From Phytohalomonas tamaricis (lineage in GTDB: Bacteria; Pseudomonadota; Gammaproteobacteria; Pseudomonadales; Halomonadaceae): a stretch of DNA of 64,000 nt. The notes below the pieces were generated by a model that did not search any database, had not been told where the DNA came from, and worked only from the letters and a program-made list of their open reading frames with translations. This document shows, piece by piece, positions 34,159-43,945 of this stretch (position 1 is the stretch's first letter; each line of letters starts with the position of its first letter). The stretch lies in NCBI RefSeq assembly GCF_003012345.1, contig NZ_PVRV01000020.1, forward strand, positions 620,001 through 684,000, written 5' to 3'. The position numbers and the translations under genes are program-made.

Positions 34159-35712
34159 TCACTCTCCTTCCGGCAGCGGCCACTGATACCGCTGAGTGAC
34201 CTCATGATCGTTTACGCTTTCAAGCTTGATCGCAAATCCCCACAGCTGGTGCAAATGGCGCAACACAGGATAAACGGACTTGTCGAGCGGCCGGCGGTCG
34301 TTACTCACATGACGCAGGGTCAATGACCGATCACCCCGTACATCAGCCTCCCATACCTGTATGTTAGGTTCACGGTGTCCTAGAGCATATTGAATAGAAA
34401 GTGCTTCACGCACCTGTTTATAGCCCTGGTCATCATGAATCGCAGCGATTTCAAGCATTTCATCGCGATCGTCATCCAGCAATGCGAACAATTTCAAATC
34501 TCGCATCACCTTGGGCGATAAAAACTGCTGAATGAAGGATTCATCCTTGAAGTTATTCATCGCGAAGTGCAGCGTTTCAAGCCAGTCGCTGCCGACCATA
34601 TCAGGGAACCAGCGCCGATCCTCTTCGGTGGGATGCTCACAGATACGCTTGATATCAGTGAACATTGCAAACCCCAGCGCATAGGGATTGATGCCGTTGT
34701 AATAAGGGCTATCAAAGCCTGGCTGCGCTACCACGGCCGTATGGGATTGAAGAAACTCAAGCATGATTCCTTCACCGATCAGCTTCTCGTCATAAAGACG
34801 GTGCATGATGGTGTAGTGCCAGAATGTTGCCCACCCTTCGTTCATCACCTGGGTCTGACGCTGTGGATAGAAATACTGCGCCAGCTTGCGCACGATACGG
34901 ACAACCTCACGCTGCCAAGGCGCTAATAATGGCGCATTTTTCTCAATGAAATAGAGCAGATTTTCCTGCGGCTCCGAGGGGTAGCGCCCACGCTGATGCA
35001 AGCCAAGCGGATCATCATCATCCTGCAACAGCTCTTCTCGGGGCGGCTGAGGAATAGTACTCCACAAGGCGTTAACCTGCGTCTGCAGGTACGCCTCACG
35101 CTCCTGCTGACGCTTGGCCTCCTCCTCGGCGGAAATCGGTGATGGGCGCTTGTAACGGTCAACACCGTAACTTTGCAGCGCGTGGCAGGCATCAAGCAAA
35201 CGCTCGACCGCCTCGACACCGTGACGCTCCTCACACTCGCTGATGTAACGGCGCGCGAAGACCAGATAGTCGACGATGGCCGAGGCATCGGTCCAGGTGC
35301 GGAACAGATAATTGCCCTTGAAGAACGAATTATGGCCATAACAGGCATGGGCCATGACCAGAATCTGCATCATCAGGGTGTTTTCTTCCATCAGGTAGGC
35401 AATGCAGGGATCTGAGTTGATTACCAGCTCATAAGCTAGCCCCATCTGACCACGCCGGTAAGCCTGCTCGACGGAGAGAAACTGTTTTCCGAATGACCAG
35501 TGATGATAGCCCACCGGCATGCCTACACTGGCGTAGGCATCCATCATCTGCTCGGAAGTGATGATTTCAATCTGGTTGGGATAGGTATCGAGCCGGTAAT
35601 CCTTGGCAATCCGATCGATCTCACGCTGGTAGTGCTCAAGGTCCTCGAAATTCCAGTCCGAGCCCTTGCCGAGGAACTCCTCATCACGCGTTATGGTGCC
35701 TATTTCAGCCAT
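34159..35712 (-). CDS. ycgB: SpoVR/YcgB family protein
   Basis: The 517-residue protein is full length for the SpoVR family (E. coli YcgB is 510). It has WNFEDLEHYQREIDRIAKDY near the start, HHWSFGKQFLSVEQAYRRGQ, PCIAYLMEENTLMMQILVMA and the MNEGWATFWHYTIMHRLYDE segment, all strongly conserved. The exact biochemical function is unknown; Bacillus SpoVR affects spore cortex, but here it is the third gene of the yeaG-yeaH-ycgB group seen across non-sporulating proteobacteria in stress and stationary phase. It starts nine bases after yeaH. Confidence 0.93.
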   Translation of the reverse strand: MAEIGTITRDEEFLGKGSDWNFEDLEHYQREIDRIAKDYRLDTYPNQIEIITSEQMMDAYASVGMPVGYHHWSFGKQFLSVEQAYRRGQMGLAYELVINSDPCIAYLMEENTLMMQILVMAHACYGHNSFFKGNYLFRTWTDASAIVDYLVFARRYISECEERHGVEAVERLLDACHALQSYGVDRYKRPSPISAEEEAKRQQEREAYLQTQVNALWSTIPQPPREELLQDDDDPLGLHQRGRYPSEPQENLLYFIEKNAPLLAPWQREVVRIVRKLAQYFYPQRQTQVMNEGWATFWHYTIMHRLYDEKLIGEGIMLEFLQSHTAVVAQPGFDSPYYNGINPYALGFAMFTDIKRICEHPTEEDRRWFPDMVGSDWLETLHFAMNNFKDESFIQQFLSPKVMRDLKLFALLDDDRDEMLEIAAIHDDQGYKQVREALSIQYALGHREPNIQVWEADVRGDRSLTLRHVSNDRRPLDKSVYPVLRHLHQLWGFAIKLESVNDHEVTQRYQWPLPEGE

Positions 35713-35721
35713 GATGCCTCC

Positions 35722-37005
35722 TCATGCCACGACGCGGCGGCGGAACAGTTCACGGAAAACAGAATAGATATCCCCCGCCTCGACGATCTGCTGCATGGCA
35801 AAACGCTCGGGATGATGCGCGGCTACGCGCTCATATTCTTCCCACAGTGCCTGGTGAGCGTGAGGCGTGATCTCGACGTAGGCGTAGTACTGCAAAAGCG
35901 GCATCAGCTTGTCGGACAGGATATGCCGGCAGTTGGTTGAATCATCATCCCAATTGTCACCGTCTGAGGCCTGAGCGACATAGAGATTCCACTGCCCCGG
36001 CGGATAACGATCATGGATAACCTCGTTCAACAGATTAAGTGCGCTGGAGACGATCGTGCCGCCCGTTTCACGTGAGTAGAAAAACTCCTCTTCATCGACT
36101 TCCTTGGCCGCAGTGTGGTGACGGATAAACACCAGCTCGACCTTTTCATAGTTGCGTTCAAGAAAGAGATAAAGCAGCAGGAAAAAACGCTTGGCGATAT
36201 CCTTGTGCGTTTGTGTCATCGACCCCGAAACATCCATCACACAGAACATCACCGCCTTGTTTGATGGCTGGGGCTGATCGACCAGATTGTTGTAACGTAG
36301 ATCGTAAGTATCGATGAACGGCACCGTTTCCAGCCGCTTTTCAAGCCGTTCGACCTCGTCTCTTAATTCCTTGACGCGAGAAGGGTTGCGCAGTACCGGG
36401 TCCTTGTGTTCCTCAAGCTCCAACGCCTCACGAGCCTCCTGCAAGGCACGCTTGATCGGCGCCCGCATGGCGATACGACGCGCCTGAGCCTCGCGCATCG
36501 AGCGCACGATATTCATGCGCGATGGCACCCCTTCACGCGAAATACCGGCACGTACCGGACGCACCTCCTCCACGTCGGCCAGCTGCTTGCGCTCAAGATG
36601 GGGTAATTCAAGACCATCGAAGACGAATTCGAGAAACTCATCACGGGTCAGGCTGAAGGCAAACTCATCAACCCCTTCACCCTGGTTGGATGCAGAGCCT
36701 TCACCGGCGCCTCCGCCTCCCCCGCTGCCACCAGGACGGCGCAGACGATCTCCCTCGACAAATTCCTTGTTGCCCGGGCTGACGATAGTGCGCTTGCCAC
36801 CTTGGCCATGGCGAAAAACGGGTTCAGAAATATCACGGCTAGGAATGCTTATCTTTTCACCGCGCTCCATATCAGTAATCGAGCGACGGTTGACCGAATC
36901 CTCCACTGCCCGCTTGATGTGGCTACGATAACGCTGCAGAAAACGCTGGCGATTGACGGCGCTCTTGTGCCGGGCGTTGGCCCGGCGATCAATGAAGTAA
37001 CTCAT
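35722..37005 (-). CDS. yeaH: YeaH/YhbH family protein (DUF444, vWA-like)
   Basis: The 427-residue protein has the DUF444 layout: a charged N-terminus ([20 protein letters not shown]), a Gly-rich linker near residues 95-110, and a C-terminal vWA-like domain with [20 protein letters not shown] (MIDAS motif DxSxS), then [17 protein letters not shown] and [16 protein letters not shown]. The MIDAS fold suggests a metal-dependent protein-interaction role. Members lie beside PrkA kinases and SpoVR proteins almost everywhere, so the three are thought to act together. It is 96 bases after yeaG and nine before ycgB. Confidence 0.93.
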   Translation of the reverse strand: MSYFIDRRANARHKSAVNRQRFLQRYRSHIKRAVEDSVNRRSITDMERGEKISIPSRDISEPVFRHGQGGKRTIVSPGNKEFVEGDRLRRPGGSGGGGGAGEGSASNQGEGVDEFAFSLTRDEFLEFVFDGLELPHLERKQLADVEEVRPVRAGISREGVPSRMNIVRSMREAQARRIAMRAPIKRALQEAREALELEEHKDPVLRNPSRVKELRDEVERLEKRLETVPFIDTYDLRYNNLVDQPQPSNKAVMFCVMDVSGSMTQTHKDIAKRFFLLLYLFLERNYEKVELVFIRHHTAAKEVDEEEFFYSRETGGTIVSSALNLLNEVIHDRYPPGQWNLYVAQASDGDNWDDDSTNCRHILSDKLMPLLQYYAYVEITPHAHQALWEEYERVAAHHPERFAMQQIVEAGDIYSVFRELFRRRVVA

Positions 37006-37101
37006 GTGCCACCTCCTGGCGAGGCGAGCGGAGAATTATCCTGCTCGCCTCATGGCATGACGGGCATCGTTACTGCGACTTGCGTACTTGTGCTTGTGAT
37101 C

Positions 37102-39024
37102 TCATTGAGATTTCCGCACGCGCAAATACCATTCTGAAAGCAGGCGTACCTGCTTTTCGGTATAGCCACGCGCGACCATGCGACTGATAAAGTCCTCGTG
37201 TTTTTTCTTATCAGAAGTTGAAGCCTTGGCGTTGAACGAGATGACCGGCAACAGTTCCTCAGTATTGGCAAACATCTTGTGTTCGATTACGCCCTTGAGT
37301 TTCTCATAGGACTGCCAGCTCGGATTCTTGCCGTTGTTCTGTGCGCGGGCACGCAGTACGAAGTTGACTACCTCATGACGGAAATCCTTGGGATTGGAAA
37401 TCCCTGCTGGCTTCTCTATTTTCTCAAGTTCCTCATTCAATGACTGCCGATCGAATAGTTCGCCAGTTTCCGGGTCCCGATACTCCTGATCCTGAATCCA
37501 GAAATCAGCATAGGTGACGTAGCGATCAAAGATATTCTGACCGTACTCGCTATAGGATTCGAGATAGGCGGTCTGAATTTCCTTGCCGATAAAGTCGACG
37601 TAGCGCGGCGCCAGATATTCCTTGATGAAGCGCAGGTAGCGCTCATGCGTTTCCTTGGGCAGCTGCTCCTGCTCAAGACGCTGCTCCAGCACATAAAGCA
37701 GATGCACAGGGTTAGCAGCAATCTCGTGGGTATCAAAGTTAAATACCTTGGAGAGAATCTTGAAGGCAAAGCGCGTCGACAGCCCATCCATGCCTTCATC
37801 GACGCCGGCTGCGTCACGATACTCCTGGATCGACTTGGCACGCGGGTCAGTATCCTTGAGATTCTGGCCATCATAGACCCGCATTTTCGAGTAGATGCTC
37901 GAGTTCTCGGGCTCCTTCAAACGAGAGAGTACCGAGAACTGGGCGAGCATTCGTAGCGTATCCGGTGCACATGGCGCATGGTTGAGCGAGGAGTGCTCGA
38001 GCAACTTCTCGTAAATTTTTCTCTCTTCGGACACCCGCAGCGTATATGGCACCTTGACGATATAGACACGGTCCAGGAACGCTTCGTTGTTGCGGTTATT
38101 ACGAAACTGTTGCCATTCAGATTCGTTGGAGTGGGCAAGCACCACGCCATCGAAAGGAATCGCGCCCATGCCTTCAGTTGGGTTGTAGTTGCCTTCCTGG
38201 GTCGCGGTCAGCAGAGGATGTAGCACCTTGATCGGCGCCTTGAACATCTCGACAAACTCCATCAGGCCCTGGTTGGCCTTGCACAACCCGCCGGAGAAAC
38301 TGTAAGCGTCAGGATCATCCTGGGAGAAAAGTTCAAGCTTGCGAATATCGACCTTACCGACCAGCGATGAGATATCCTGGTTGTTCTCATCGCCCGGCTC
38401 CGTCTTGGATACGGCAATCTGGTTAAGACGCGAGGGATAGAGCTTGACGACGCGGAACCTTGAAATATCGCCGCCATATTCCTTGAGCCGTTTAGCCGCC
38501 CAAGGCGACATCAACGAGCGCAGATAGCGACGCGGAATGCGGTATTCTTTCTCAAGCGTTTCGCCATCCTCTTCCGGGCTGAACAAACCAAGAGGCGATT
38601 CATGGACGGGTGAATCCTTGATGGCATAGAACGGTACGTGCTCTATAAGCGCCTTCAGCCGCTCGGCCAGCGAAGATTTACCGCCCCCCACCGGACCAAG
38701 CAAATAAAGAATCTGCTTGCGTTCTTCAAGCCCCTGCGCCGCATGACGGAAGTAGGCAACGATCTGTTCAATAGCCTCTTCCATGCCGTAGAACTCGGCG
38801 AAAGCGGGATAGCGACGGATCAGCTTGTTGGAAAAAATGCGTGAAAGCCTTGGGTCCTTTGCGGTATCGATGACTTCAGGCTCGCCAATCGCCTTGAGCA
38901 TGCGTTCGGAAGCGCTGGCATACATGGAAGGGTCTTCTCGACATAGCTCCAGATACTCCTGGAGGCTCATCTCCTCCTGCTGCGTTCGCTCGAAGCGATT
39001 CTGTACATGATCGAAGATGCTCAT
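37102..39024 (-). CDS. yeaG: PrkA-family serine protein kinase YeaG
   Basis: The 640-residue protein has the PrkA architecture: an AAA-type N-terminal domain with Walker A at residues 110-117 (GPVGGGKS), PLGLFSPEEDGETLEKEYRI, the central DGVVLAHSNESEWQQFRNN, and a C-terminal kinase-like domain. E. coli YeaG is a protein kinase induced in stationary phase and nitrogen starvation, where YeaG/YeaH help survival. It is the first gene of the operon with yeaH and ycgB. Its leader holds a small hairpin (CCGAC/GTCGG around 39056-39075). I looked for a sigma-54 promoter and found no convincing GG-N10-GC site. Confidence 0.95.
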   Translation of the reverse strand: MSIFDHVQNRFERTQQEEMSLQEYLELCREDPSMYASASERMLKAIGEPEVIDTAKDPRLSRIFSNKLIRRYPAFAEFYGMEEAIEQIVAYFRHAAQGLEERKQILYLLGPVGGGKSSLAERLKALIEHVPFYAIKDSPVHESPLGLFSPEEDGETLEKEYRIPRRYLRSLMSPWAAKRLKEYGGDISRFRVVKLYPSRLNQIAVSKTEPGDENNQDISSLVGKVDIRKLELFSQDDPDAYSFSGGLCKANQGLMEFVEMFKAPIKVLHPLLTATQEGNYNPTEGMGAIPFDGVVLAHSNESEWQQFRNNRNNEAFLDRVYIVKVPYTLRVSEERKIYEKLLEHSSLNHAPCAPDTLRMLAQFSVLSRLKEPENSSIYSKMRVYDGQNLKDTDPRAKSIQEYRDAAGVDEGMDGLSTRFAFKILSKVFNFDTHEIAANPVHLLYVLEQRLEQEQLPKETHERYLRFIKEYLAPRYVDFIGKEIQTAYLESYSEYGQNIFDRYVTYADFWIQDQEYRDPETGELFDRQSLNEELEKIEKPAGISNPKDFRHEVVNFVLRARAQNNGKNPSWQSYEKLKGVIEHKMFANTEELLPVISFNAKASTSDKKKHEDFISRMVARGYTEKQVRLLSEWYLRVRKSQ

Positions 39025-39267
39025 GGAAGCCTCCTTAGGCCAAGAGGGCCGCCCTGACCGACAACGATGGTCGGCTACGCTCAGGGTTGACCAGAATTCA
39101 CATTAGCTAAAACCGATAAAAAATCTCCCGCATCCCTGCAAAATCACACAGATTCCTTGACACGTATTACCTCTCAATAGCGTGGTTCGCTCATTGAAGT
39201 GAACTTATTGGAAAGAAATAAGGCAAGCCATACTTTTAGCTCACCTGCCCTATTAGCCATATCACTA

Positions 39268-40368
39268 TCAGTCGGCAACCGCCAGCACTGAATTAATATC
39301 ATCGACCAGGCTGTCGATCAGCTCAACGGTAGTATTCCAGGAGCAAACGAAACGCACCCCGCCCTCACCGATGAAGGTATAAAACGTCCAGCCCTTGTCG
39401 CGCAGTCTCTGCTGCGCCCTGACCGGCAACTCTAGGAATACCGCATTGGCCTCGGCGGGAAACATGGTATTGACGCCAAGGCGCGCCACGCCTTCAACGA
39501 GGCGCTTGGCCATAGCGTTGGCATGCAACGCATTGGTACGCCAGGCACCGCTTTCCAGCAGCCCTAGCCACGGCGCAGCAATGAATCGCATCTTGGAAGC
39601 GAGTTGCCCAGCCTGCTTGCAGCGGTACTCAAAATCTCTCGCCAGGGCACGATCAAAGAACAGGATCGCCTCCCCGAAGGCAGTGCCGTTTTTAGTACCC
39701 GAGAAACACAGCACGTCCACGCCACGCTTCCAGGTCATTTCCGCCGGAGCAACATCGAGCGCGGCGCAGGCGTTGGCGAAGCGCGCACCATCCATATGAA
39801 TCTTCAAGTCATGAGCTCGTGCGGTATCCTGAATCGCGCTTAATTCATCAAGACTATAAAGCGTACCCAGCTCGGTGGCTTGCGTGATAGAAACCACCCT
39901 GGGCTGCGGATAGTGAATATCGTGACGGCGTGTCACCATTCGCTCAATGCTTTCAGGGGTAACCTTGCCGTGTGGCCCCGAGACGTTGAGCAACTTCGAA
40001 CCGTTTGAAAAAAACTCCGGTCCGCCGCATTCATCGGTTTCGATGTGCGCTAGTTCATGACAAATCACGCTGTGATAGGACTGGCACAGTGACGCGAGAG
40101 CCAGCGAATTGGCTGCCGTACCGTTGAATACGAAGAAGACATCACAATCGGTCTCGAATAGCTCGCGAAACTGGTTGGTTGCGCGTTCTGTCCAGGCATC
40201 ATTGCCGTAAGCAAGATCATCCTCACGGTTGGCTATCAGCATGTACTCGAGCGCCTCGGGACAAATGCCCGAAGTATTATCACTGGCCAGAAAGCGCGGC
40301 TGGGTAGGAAGAGATTGTGCCAACACTTCAAGCGACCCGGTTGGCGAGGTCGATGGCGCCATAGACAT
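39268..40368 (-). CDS. Low-specificity L-threonine aldolase-type PLP enzyme
   Basis: The start is taken as the ATG at 40368 (MSMAPSTSPTGSLEVLAQSL) with AAGGA nine bases upstream, giving 366 residues. The longer open frame upstream would overlap the divergent hydrolase. The fold type I PLP enzyme shows SDNTSGICPEALEYMLIANR at the N-terminus, FVFNGTAANSLALAS, HIETDECGGPEFFSNGSKLL, HMDGARFANACAAL and the PLP lysine in VLCFSGTKNGTAFGEAILFF. It splits threonine and allo-threonine into glycine and acetaldehyde. It resembles the bacterial LtaE/Gly1 beta-eliminating lyase family. Confidence 0.9.
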   Translation of the reverse strand: MSMAPSTSPTGSLEVLAQSLPTQPRFLASDNTSGICPEALEYMLIANREDDLAYGNDAWTERATNQFRELFETDCDVFFVFNGTAANSLALASLCQSYHSVICHELAHIETDECGGPEFFSNGSKLLNVSGPHGKVTPESIERMVTRRHDIHYPQPRVVSITQATELGTLYSLDELSAIQDTARAHDLKIHMDGARFANACAALDVAPAEMTWKRGVDVLCFSGTKNGTAFGEAILFFDRALARDFEYRCKQAGQLASKMRFIAAPWLGLLESGAWRTNALHANAMAKRLVEGVARLGVNTMFPAEANAVFLELPVRAQQRLRDKGWTFYTFIGEGGVRFVCSWNTTVELIDSLVDDINSVLAVAD

Positions 40369-40510
40369 GACATGCTGTCCTTCAATGAGGTTGTTATTTG
40401 TCTCAAGAATGGCGTTATTTAGCGCGTCAGTGCAAGAGTCAATCTCAATGAAATTGTATGTGCATCGATACACGCACGCTTCCAGCAAGGGTTTACAAGG
40501 AAAAACAGAT

Positions 40511-41449
40511 ATGGCGTTTGATACAAGTTTTCGCCACATTCCCCTGCCAAAGGGTGGCTCGCTTCACCTCACCCGGCTAGGCCCCAGCCAGGGCGCAACA
40601 CGTCTGCCGGTATTATGCTGGCATGATATTGCCGCTTCGGGGGCTATATTCTGGAAAGAACACGTCAGAGGCACTGCCCAGTCAGAAGCTGATATCCATA
40701 GCCTGGCGCCTTGGCTCGCTTTGCGCGGTCACGAGGTCGCCATCATTGATCAGCGCGGCCATGGCTTAGCCACGCCGAAACCATCACGCGGCATACGCTT
40801 CGATCAGAGCGATGTTATCGTCGAGGAGATCCCAACCGCCCTTTCTGCCTGGCTGCAGGATACCGGTGCTTCACGTACTCATGTTATCGCTCATGGCTGG
40901 GGCGGCGTCCTGATCGCGGCACATCTAGCACGCACACGCGAAAATCGTCGCAAAATAGCCAGTCAGGTCTATCTGGGCACGCGACGCCAAGCCAATGCGG
41001 CCAATGCAGTGCAAAAGCAAATGATTGTTCGACGCTGGATACAGTACGGGTCGTTAATACGCGGTATATATGGCTACATGCCAGCACGGCAGCTGCGATG
41101 GGGAACCGATAATGAATATGCCGGTAATCATCGCCAACATGTGCGCTGGCTGAAGGATGATAAATGGCAGGATGAAAGAGATGGATTCGATTACGGACGA
41201 GCGCTGATTCGCGGCGGGTTACCGCCTACGCTGCACATGGCAGGTAATGGCGACGAAGCTTTTGGCCATTCCGCTGATGTTGCACGTTTTCGCGACGAAT
41301 GTGGTCCCCATCAGGGCGAGTTCAGACTGCTTGGTACGCCCGGTGGCCTCAGCCATGATTATGGACATGACGATCTGCTGAATCATGAGCGCTGCCAGCA
41401 TGAAGTCTATCCATTAATTGAAGACTGGCTTCAGGAATACGAGTACTAG
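40511..41449 (+). CDS. Alpha/beta-hydrolase fold protein lacking the nucleophile serine
   Basis: The ATG at 40511 has AAGGA nine bases upstream and gives 312 residues. The fold is clear: LCWHDIAASGAIFWKEHVR (oxyanion region), VAIIDQRGHGLATPKPSRG, the nucleophile elbow, MAGNGDEAF (acid) and GLSHDYGHDDLL (His). The elbow, however, reads VIAHGWGGV: the usual GHSxGG has Gly129 where the catalytic serine should be. The codon is GGC, one base (A to G at 40895) from serine AGC. The protein may be a non-catalytic binding protein, use another residue, or carry a mutation. It is divergent from the threonine aldolase. Confidence 0.75.
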   Translation: MAFDTSFRHIPLPKGGSLHLTRLGPSQGATRLPVLCWHDIAASGAIFWKEHVRGTAQSEADIHSLAPWLALRGHEVAIIDQRGHGLATPKPSRGIRFDQSDVIVEEIPTALSAWLQDTGASRTHVIAHGWGGVLIAAHLARTRENRRKIASQVYLGTRRQANAANAVQKQMIVRRWIQYGSLIRGIYGYMPARQLRWGTDNEYAGNHRQHVRWLKDDKWQDERDGFDYGRALIRGGLPPTLHMAGNGDEAFGHSADVARFRDECGPHQGEFRLLGTPGGLSHDYGHDDLLNHERCQHEVYPLIEDWLQEYEY

Positions 41450-41583
41450 CGGGACATGCATGTACGTCACATATTAAAAAATTGACGCGCCAAGCAGGCC
41501 ATAAAGTAATAAAAGCAAACAGCAGGTGAGGCAAGGCGAGAAGGTAAGCTCTAGGAAGGAAGCAAATAACATCAAGCTTAAAA

Positions 41584-41660
41584 TGGCGGACCGGACGGGA
41601 CTTGAACCCGCGACCTCCGGCGTGACAGGCCGGCATTCTAACCAGCTGAACTACCGGTCC
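41584..41660 (-). tRNA. tRNA-Asp (anticodon GTC), copy 1
   Basis: A 77-base tRNA on the minus strand: acceptor GGACCGG with CCGGTCC, anticodon loop CTGTCAC (GTC), T loop TTCAAGT, encoded CCA. It is identical to the other two Asp copies in this cluster. Confidence 0.97.
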
Positions 41661-41685
41661 GCATATCGCTTGATGCTTTAAGCAA

Positions 41686-41761
41686 TGGTGGGTGGTACAG
41701 GGTTCGAACCTGTGACCCCCAGCTTGTAAGGCTGGTGCTCTCCCAACTGAGCTAACCACCC
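41686..41761 (-). tRNA. tRNA-Val (anticodon TAC), copy 1
   Basis: A 76-base tRNA on the minus strand: acceptor GGGTGGT with ACCACCC, D arm TAGCTCAGTTGGGAGAGCA, anticodon loop CTTACAA (TAC), T loop TTCGAAC, encoded CCA. Confidence 0.97.
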
Positions 41762-41796
41762 GGATACAACCAACATATCAATCATACTGCTGCAAG

Positions 41797-41873
41797 TGGC
41801 GGACCGGACGGGACTTGAACCCGCGACCTCCGGCGTGACAGGCCGGCATTCTAACCAGCTGAACTACCGGTCC
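41797..41873 (-). tRNA. tRNA-Asp (anticodon GTC), copy 2
   Basis: It has the same sequence as the first Asp copy, with encoded CCA. Spacers between the tRNAs in this array are 25 to 70 bases, which fits processing from one transcript. Confidence 0.97.
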
Positions 41874-41933
41874 GCATCGTATGCAGCATATCGTCAATGA
41901 CGACATGATCAAACAACTTGCTAGAAGGCGAAG

Positions 41934-42010
41934 TGGCGGACCGGACGGGACTTGAACCCGCGACCTCCGGCGTGACAGGCCGGCATTCTAACCAGCTGAA
42001 CTACCGGTCC
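41934..42010 (-). tRNA. tRNA-Asp (anticodon GTC), copy 3
   Basis: The third identical copy, 77 bases with encoded CCA, follows the upstream Val copy in the transcript. Confidence 0.97.
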
Positions 42011-42080
42011 GCATATCGCTTCTTTAACGTGACACCCGATAACTATTTCGATAACCAAACCAGCCGCTTCGAAAAAGTGA

Positions 42081-42156
42081 TGGTGGGTGGTACAGGGTTC
42101 GAACCTGTGACCCCCAGCTTGTAAGGCTGGTGCTCTCCCAACTGAGCTAACCACCC
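42081..42156 (-). tRNA. tRNA-Val (anticodon TAC), copy 2
   Basis: It is identical to the other Val copy and is the first gene of the leftward tRNA transcript (Val-Asp-Asp-Val-Asp), directly after the promoter at 42175-42202. Confidence 0.97.
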
Positions 42157-42174
42157 CTGGTCACGTGGCGAGGC

Positions 42175-42202
42175 ATTCTACCGACAGTGACGTAAAAGTC
42201 AA
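42175..42202 (-). promoter_or_regulatory. Sigma-70 promoter of the Val/Asp tRNA array
   Basis: On the minus strand TTGACT (-35, five of six; 42197-42202) and TAGAAT (-10, five of six; 42175-42180) are 16 bases apart. A start about seven bases later would give a leader of roughly ten bases before the first tRNA-Val. Confidence 0.85.
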
Positions 42203-42215
42203 CACCTTGATCGTT

Positions 42216-42959
42216 CTATCGTTTTGACGAATTCGATGATGATTCAAATATATGGCGAATCTGCCCCGCAGCCTCACAAATTAGATCATGCTGTGAGCGG
42301 CCGCTGGAGCGACGCGGCTTGAAATCATGATCACCGTCTTCCAGAAAGTGTACCCGCACGCAGGTCGGCAATTTGTAATCTTCGATCTCATCACGGCGTC
42401 CGAACGGATCACGCGTACCTTGCAACACCAGCGTCGGGCATGTCAGCTGTGGCCAGTGATCAAGGCGTAATCGGTCAGGCTTGCCCGGCGGATGAAAAGG
42501 ATAGCCGCACAATGCGAGCCCTGGCGCGCCTTCTTCGGCCGCCACCATGCTTGCGGCACGGCCACCCATTGACTTGCCGCCTAACCATACTGATGACGGC
42601 AATACGTTACGCCAGGCGCGTATTTCATCGCACAGTGTGGCGATTTTCGGCGGTGGACGTCGCCTTCCTTCATGTCTTGCCCGGGCCCAGTAAGCAAATT
42701 CAATGGCCAGCGTCTGCACACCCTCTGAAGCTATTGCCTTCAGCAGGCCCTGTATGAAGGCACTCTCCGGTCCAGCACCCGCACCATGAGCCAGCAGCAG
42801 GCGACCACGGAGAGGAGAGCCACAGACGTACACACGCCCCAGCGCCTCGACATCATAAAGCGCAAGCGAGGCCTGGCCACCTTCGTCGTGCGAAGAGGAG
42901 TCTATCAGCGAGGCAAAGGTCTGGCTGGAAAGCGTAGACGCAACCAGAGGCACTCTCAC
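42216..42959 (-). CDS. KANL3/TEX30-type alpha/beta-hydrolase
   Basis: The 247-residue protein has [15 protein letters not shown] (oxyanion region), [19 protein letters not shown], the nucleophile elbow [15 protein letters not shown] with intact Ser, [16 protein letters not shown] (Asp) and [14 protein letters not shown] (His). This is the KANL3/TEX30-like group of small bacterial hydrolases with unknown substrate. The start is a GTG overlapping the ttcA stop (GTGA), so it is translated after ttcA. Its role beside a tRNA thiolase is not known; the coupling may be incidental. Confidence 0.85.
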   Translation of the reverse strand: MRVPLVASTLSSQTFASLIDSSSHDEGGQASLALYDVEALGRVYVCGSPLRGRLLLAHGAGAGPESAFIQGLLKAIASEGVQTLAIEFAYWARARHEGRRRPPPKIATLCDEIRAWRNVLPSSVWLGGKSMGGRAASMVAAEEGAPGLALCGYPFHPPGKPDRLRLDHWPQLTCPTLVLQGTRDPFGRRDEIEDYKLPTCVRVHFLEDGDHDFKPRRSSGRSQHDLICEAAGQIRHIFESSSNSSKR

Positions 42960-43837
42960 GCCTCGCGTGAAAGCAGGTCAAGGGCATCGATGCGGTTGCG
43001 CTGCATCTCCTCGCGCTTGGTTTCAAGATGTTCAAAATCAAACAGATTGCGATCGGCAAGCTGTGATGGCGCTACGTTGGTGATGGCCTTGAACATGGTC
43101 TCGATGCGGCCAGGATGCTTCTTGTCCCACTCCGCCAGCATTTCTTTGACCACCTGGCGCTGCAGGTTTTCCTGAGAGCCGCACAGATTGCACGGAATGA
43201 TCGGAAACGCCATCGCCTGGGCAAAGTCGATAATATCGGCTTCGCTCACATACGCCATTGGCCGAATAACGATATTTTTACCATCGTCGGAAAGCAGCTT
43301 TGGCGGCATTGCCTTTAGGCTGCCACCGAAGAACATATTGAGAAACAATGTCTCAAGAATGTCGTCACGGTGATGCCCCAATGCGATCTTGGTTGCACCG
43401 ATTTCCTCGGCAAAGCCATAGAGCGTACCGCGCCGCAGCCGTGAACAGAGCCCGCAGGTTGTCTTGCCCTCAGGTACCTTCTCCTTGACGATTGAGTAGG
43501 TATCACGTTCAACAATATGGTAAGGCACACCTACCCGGTCGAGATATTCTGGCAGCACATGCTCGGGGAAACCGGGCTGTTTCTGGTCAAGATTGACCGC
43601 CACCAGTTCAAAATTGACCGGCGCGCTGCGCTGCAGGTTCATAAGGATTTCCAACATGGCGTAGGAGTCCTTTCCACCCGACAGGCAAACCATCACCCGA
43701 TCGCCTTCACCAATCATGTTGTAATCGATGATGGCATTACCTACGAGGCGACGCAGGCGCTTTTGCAGTTTATTGAACTCGCGCTTGTCTTTACCGCTAA
43801 GACCTTCGCCAATAGGGGCTTCAGTGAACTGGTGCAT
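42956..43837 (-). CDS. ttcA: tRNA 2-thiocytidine(32) synthetase TtcA
   Basis: The 293-residue protein has the PP-loop SGGKDS (residues 53-58) and the two CxxC pairs that hold the Fe-S cluster, in [12 protein letters not shown] and [32 protein letters not shown] lies between them. This set is diagnostic of TtcA, which thiolates C32 of certain tRNAs using ATP and an iron-sulfur cluster. A coupled hydrolase gene follows. Confidence 0.96.
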   Translation of the reverse strand: MHQFTEAPIGEGLSGKDKREFNKLQKRLRRLVGNAIIDYNMIGEGDRVMVCLSGGKDSYAMLEILMNLQRSAPVNFELVAVNLDQKQPGFPEHVLPEYLDRVGVPYHIVERDTYSIVKEKVPEGKTTCGLCSRLRRGTLYGFAEEIGATKIALGHHRDDILETLFLNMFFGGSLKAMPPKLLSDDGKNIVIRPMAYVSEADIIDFAQAMAFPIIPCNLCGSQENLQRQVVKEMLAEWDKKHPGRIETMFKAITNVAPSQLADRNLFDFEHLETKREEMQRNRIDALDLLSREA

Positions 43838-43945
43838 GAGAGGTAACGTAGGAAAGCTGAAAGGACTGCCATTCTATCATTGCTTGCTGTACAGCGCGAA
43901 GCCCCAGTAAATGAGCAGACTTTCGAGCGGGATCAATATCCCTCA

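Noticed and set aside
34159-35712. SpoVR as a sign of sporulation
   Set aside because: SpoVR homologues are widespread in non-sporulating proteobacteria together with yeaG and yeaH, as here.
39025-39180. Sigma-54 promoter upstream of yeaG
   Set aside because: Searching the leader by eye gave no GG-N10-GC pair in a fitting context.
40369-40539. N-terminal extension of the threonine aldolase and the upstream extension of the hydrolase frame from 40229
   Set aside because: The two would overlap each other; both genes have good ribosome sites at the inner starts (40368 and 40511).
41584-42156. Regularly repeated blocks resembling a CRISPR array or direct repeats
   Set aside because: The repeats are complete tRNA-Asp and tRNA-Val genes that fold correctly and encode CCA.
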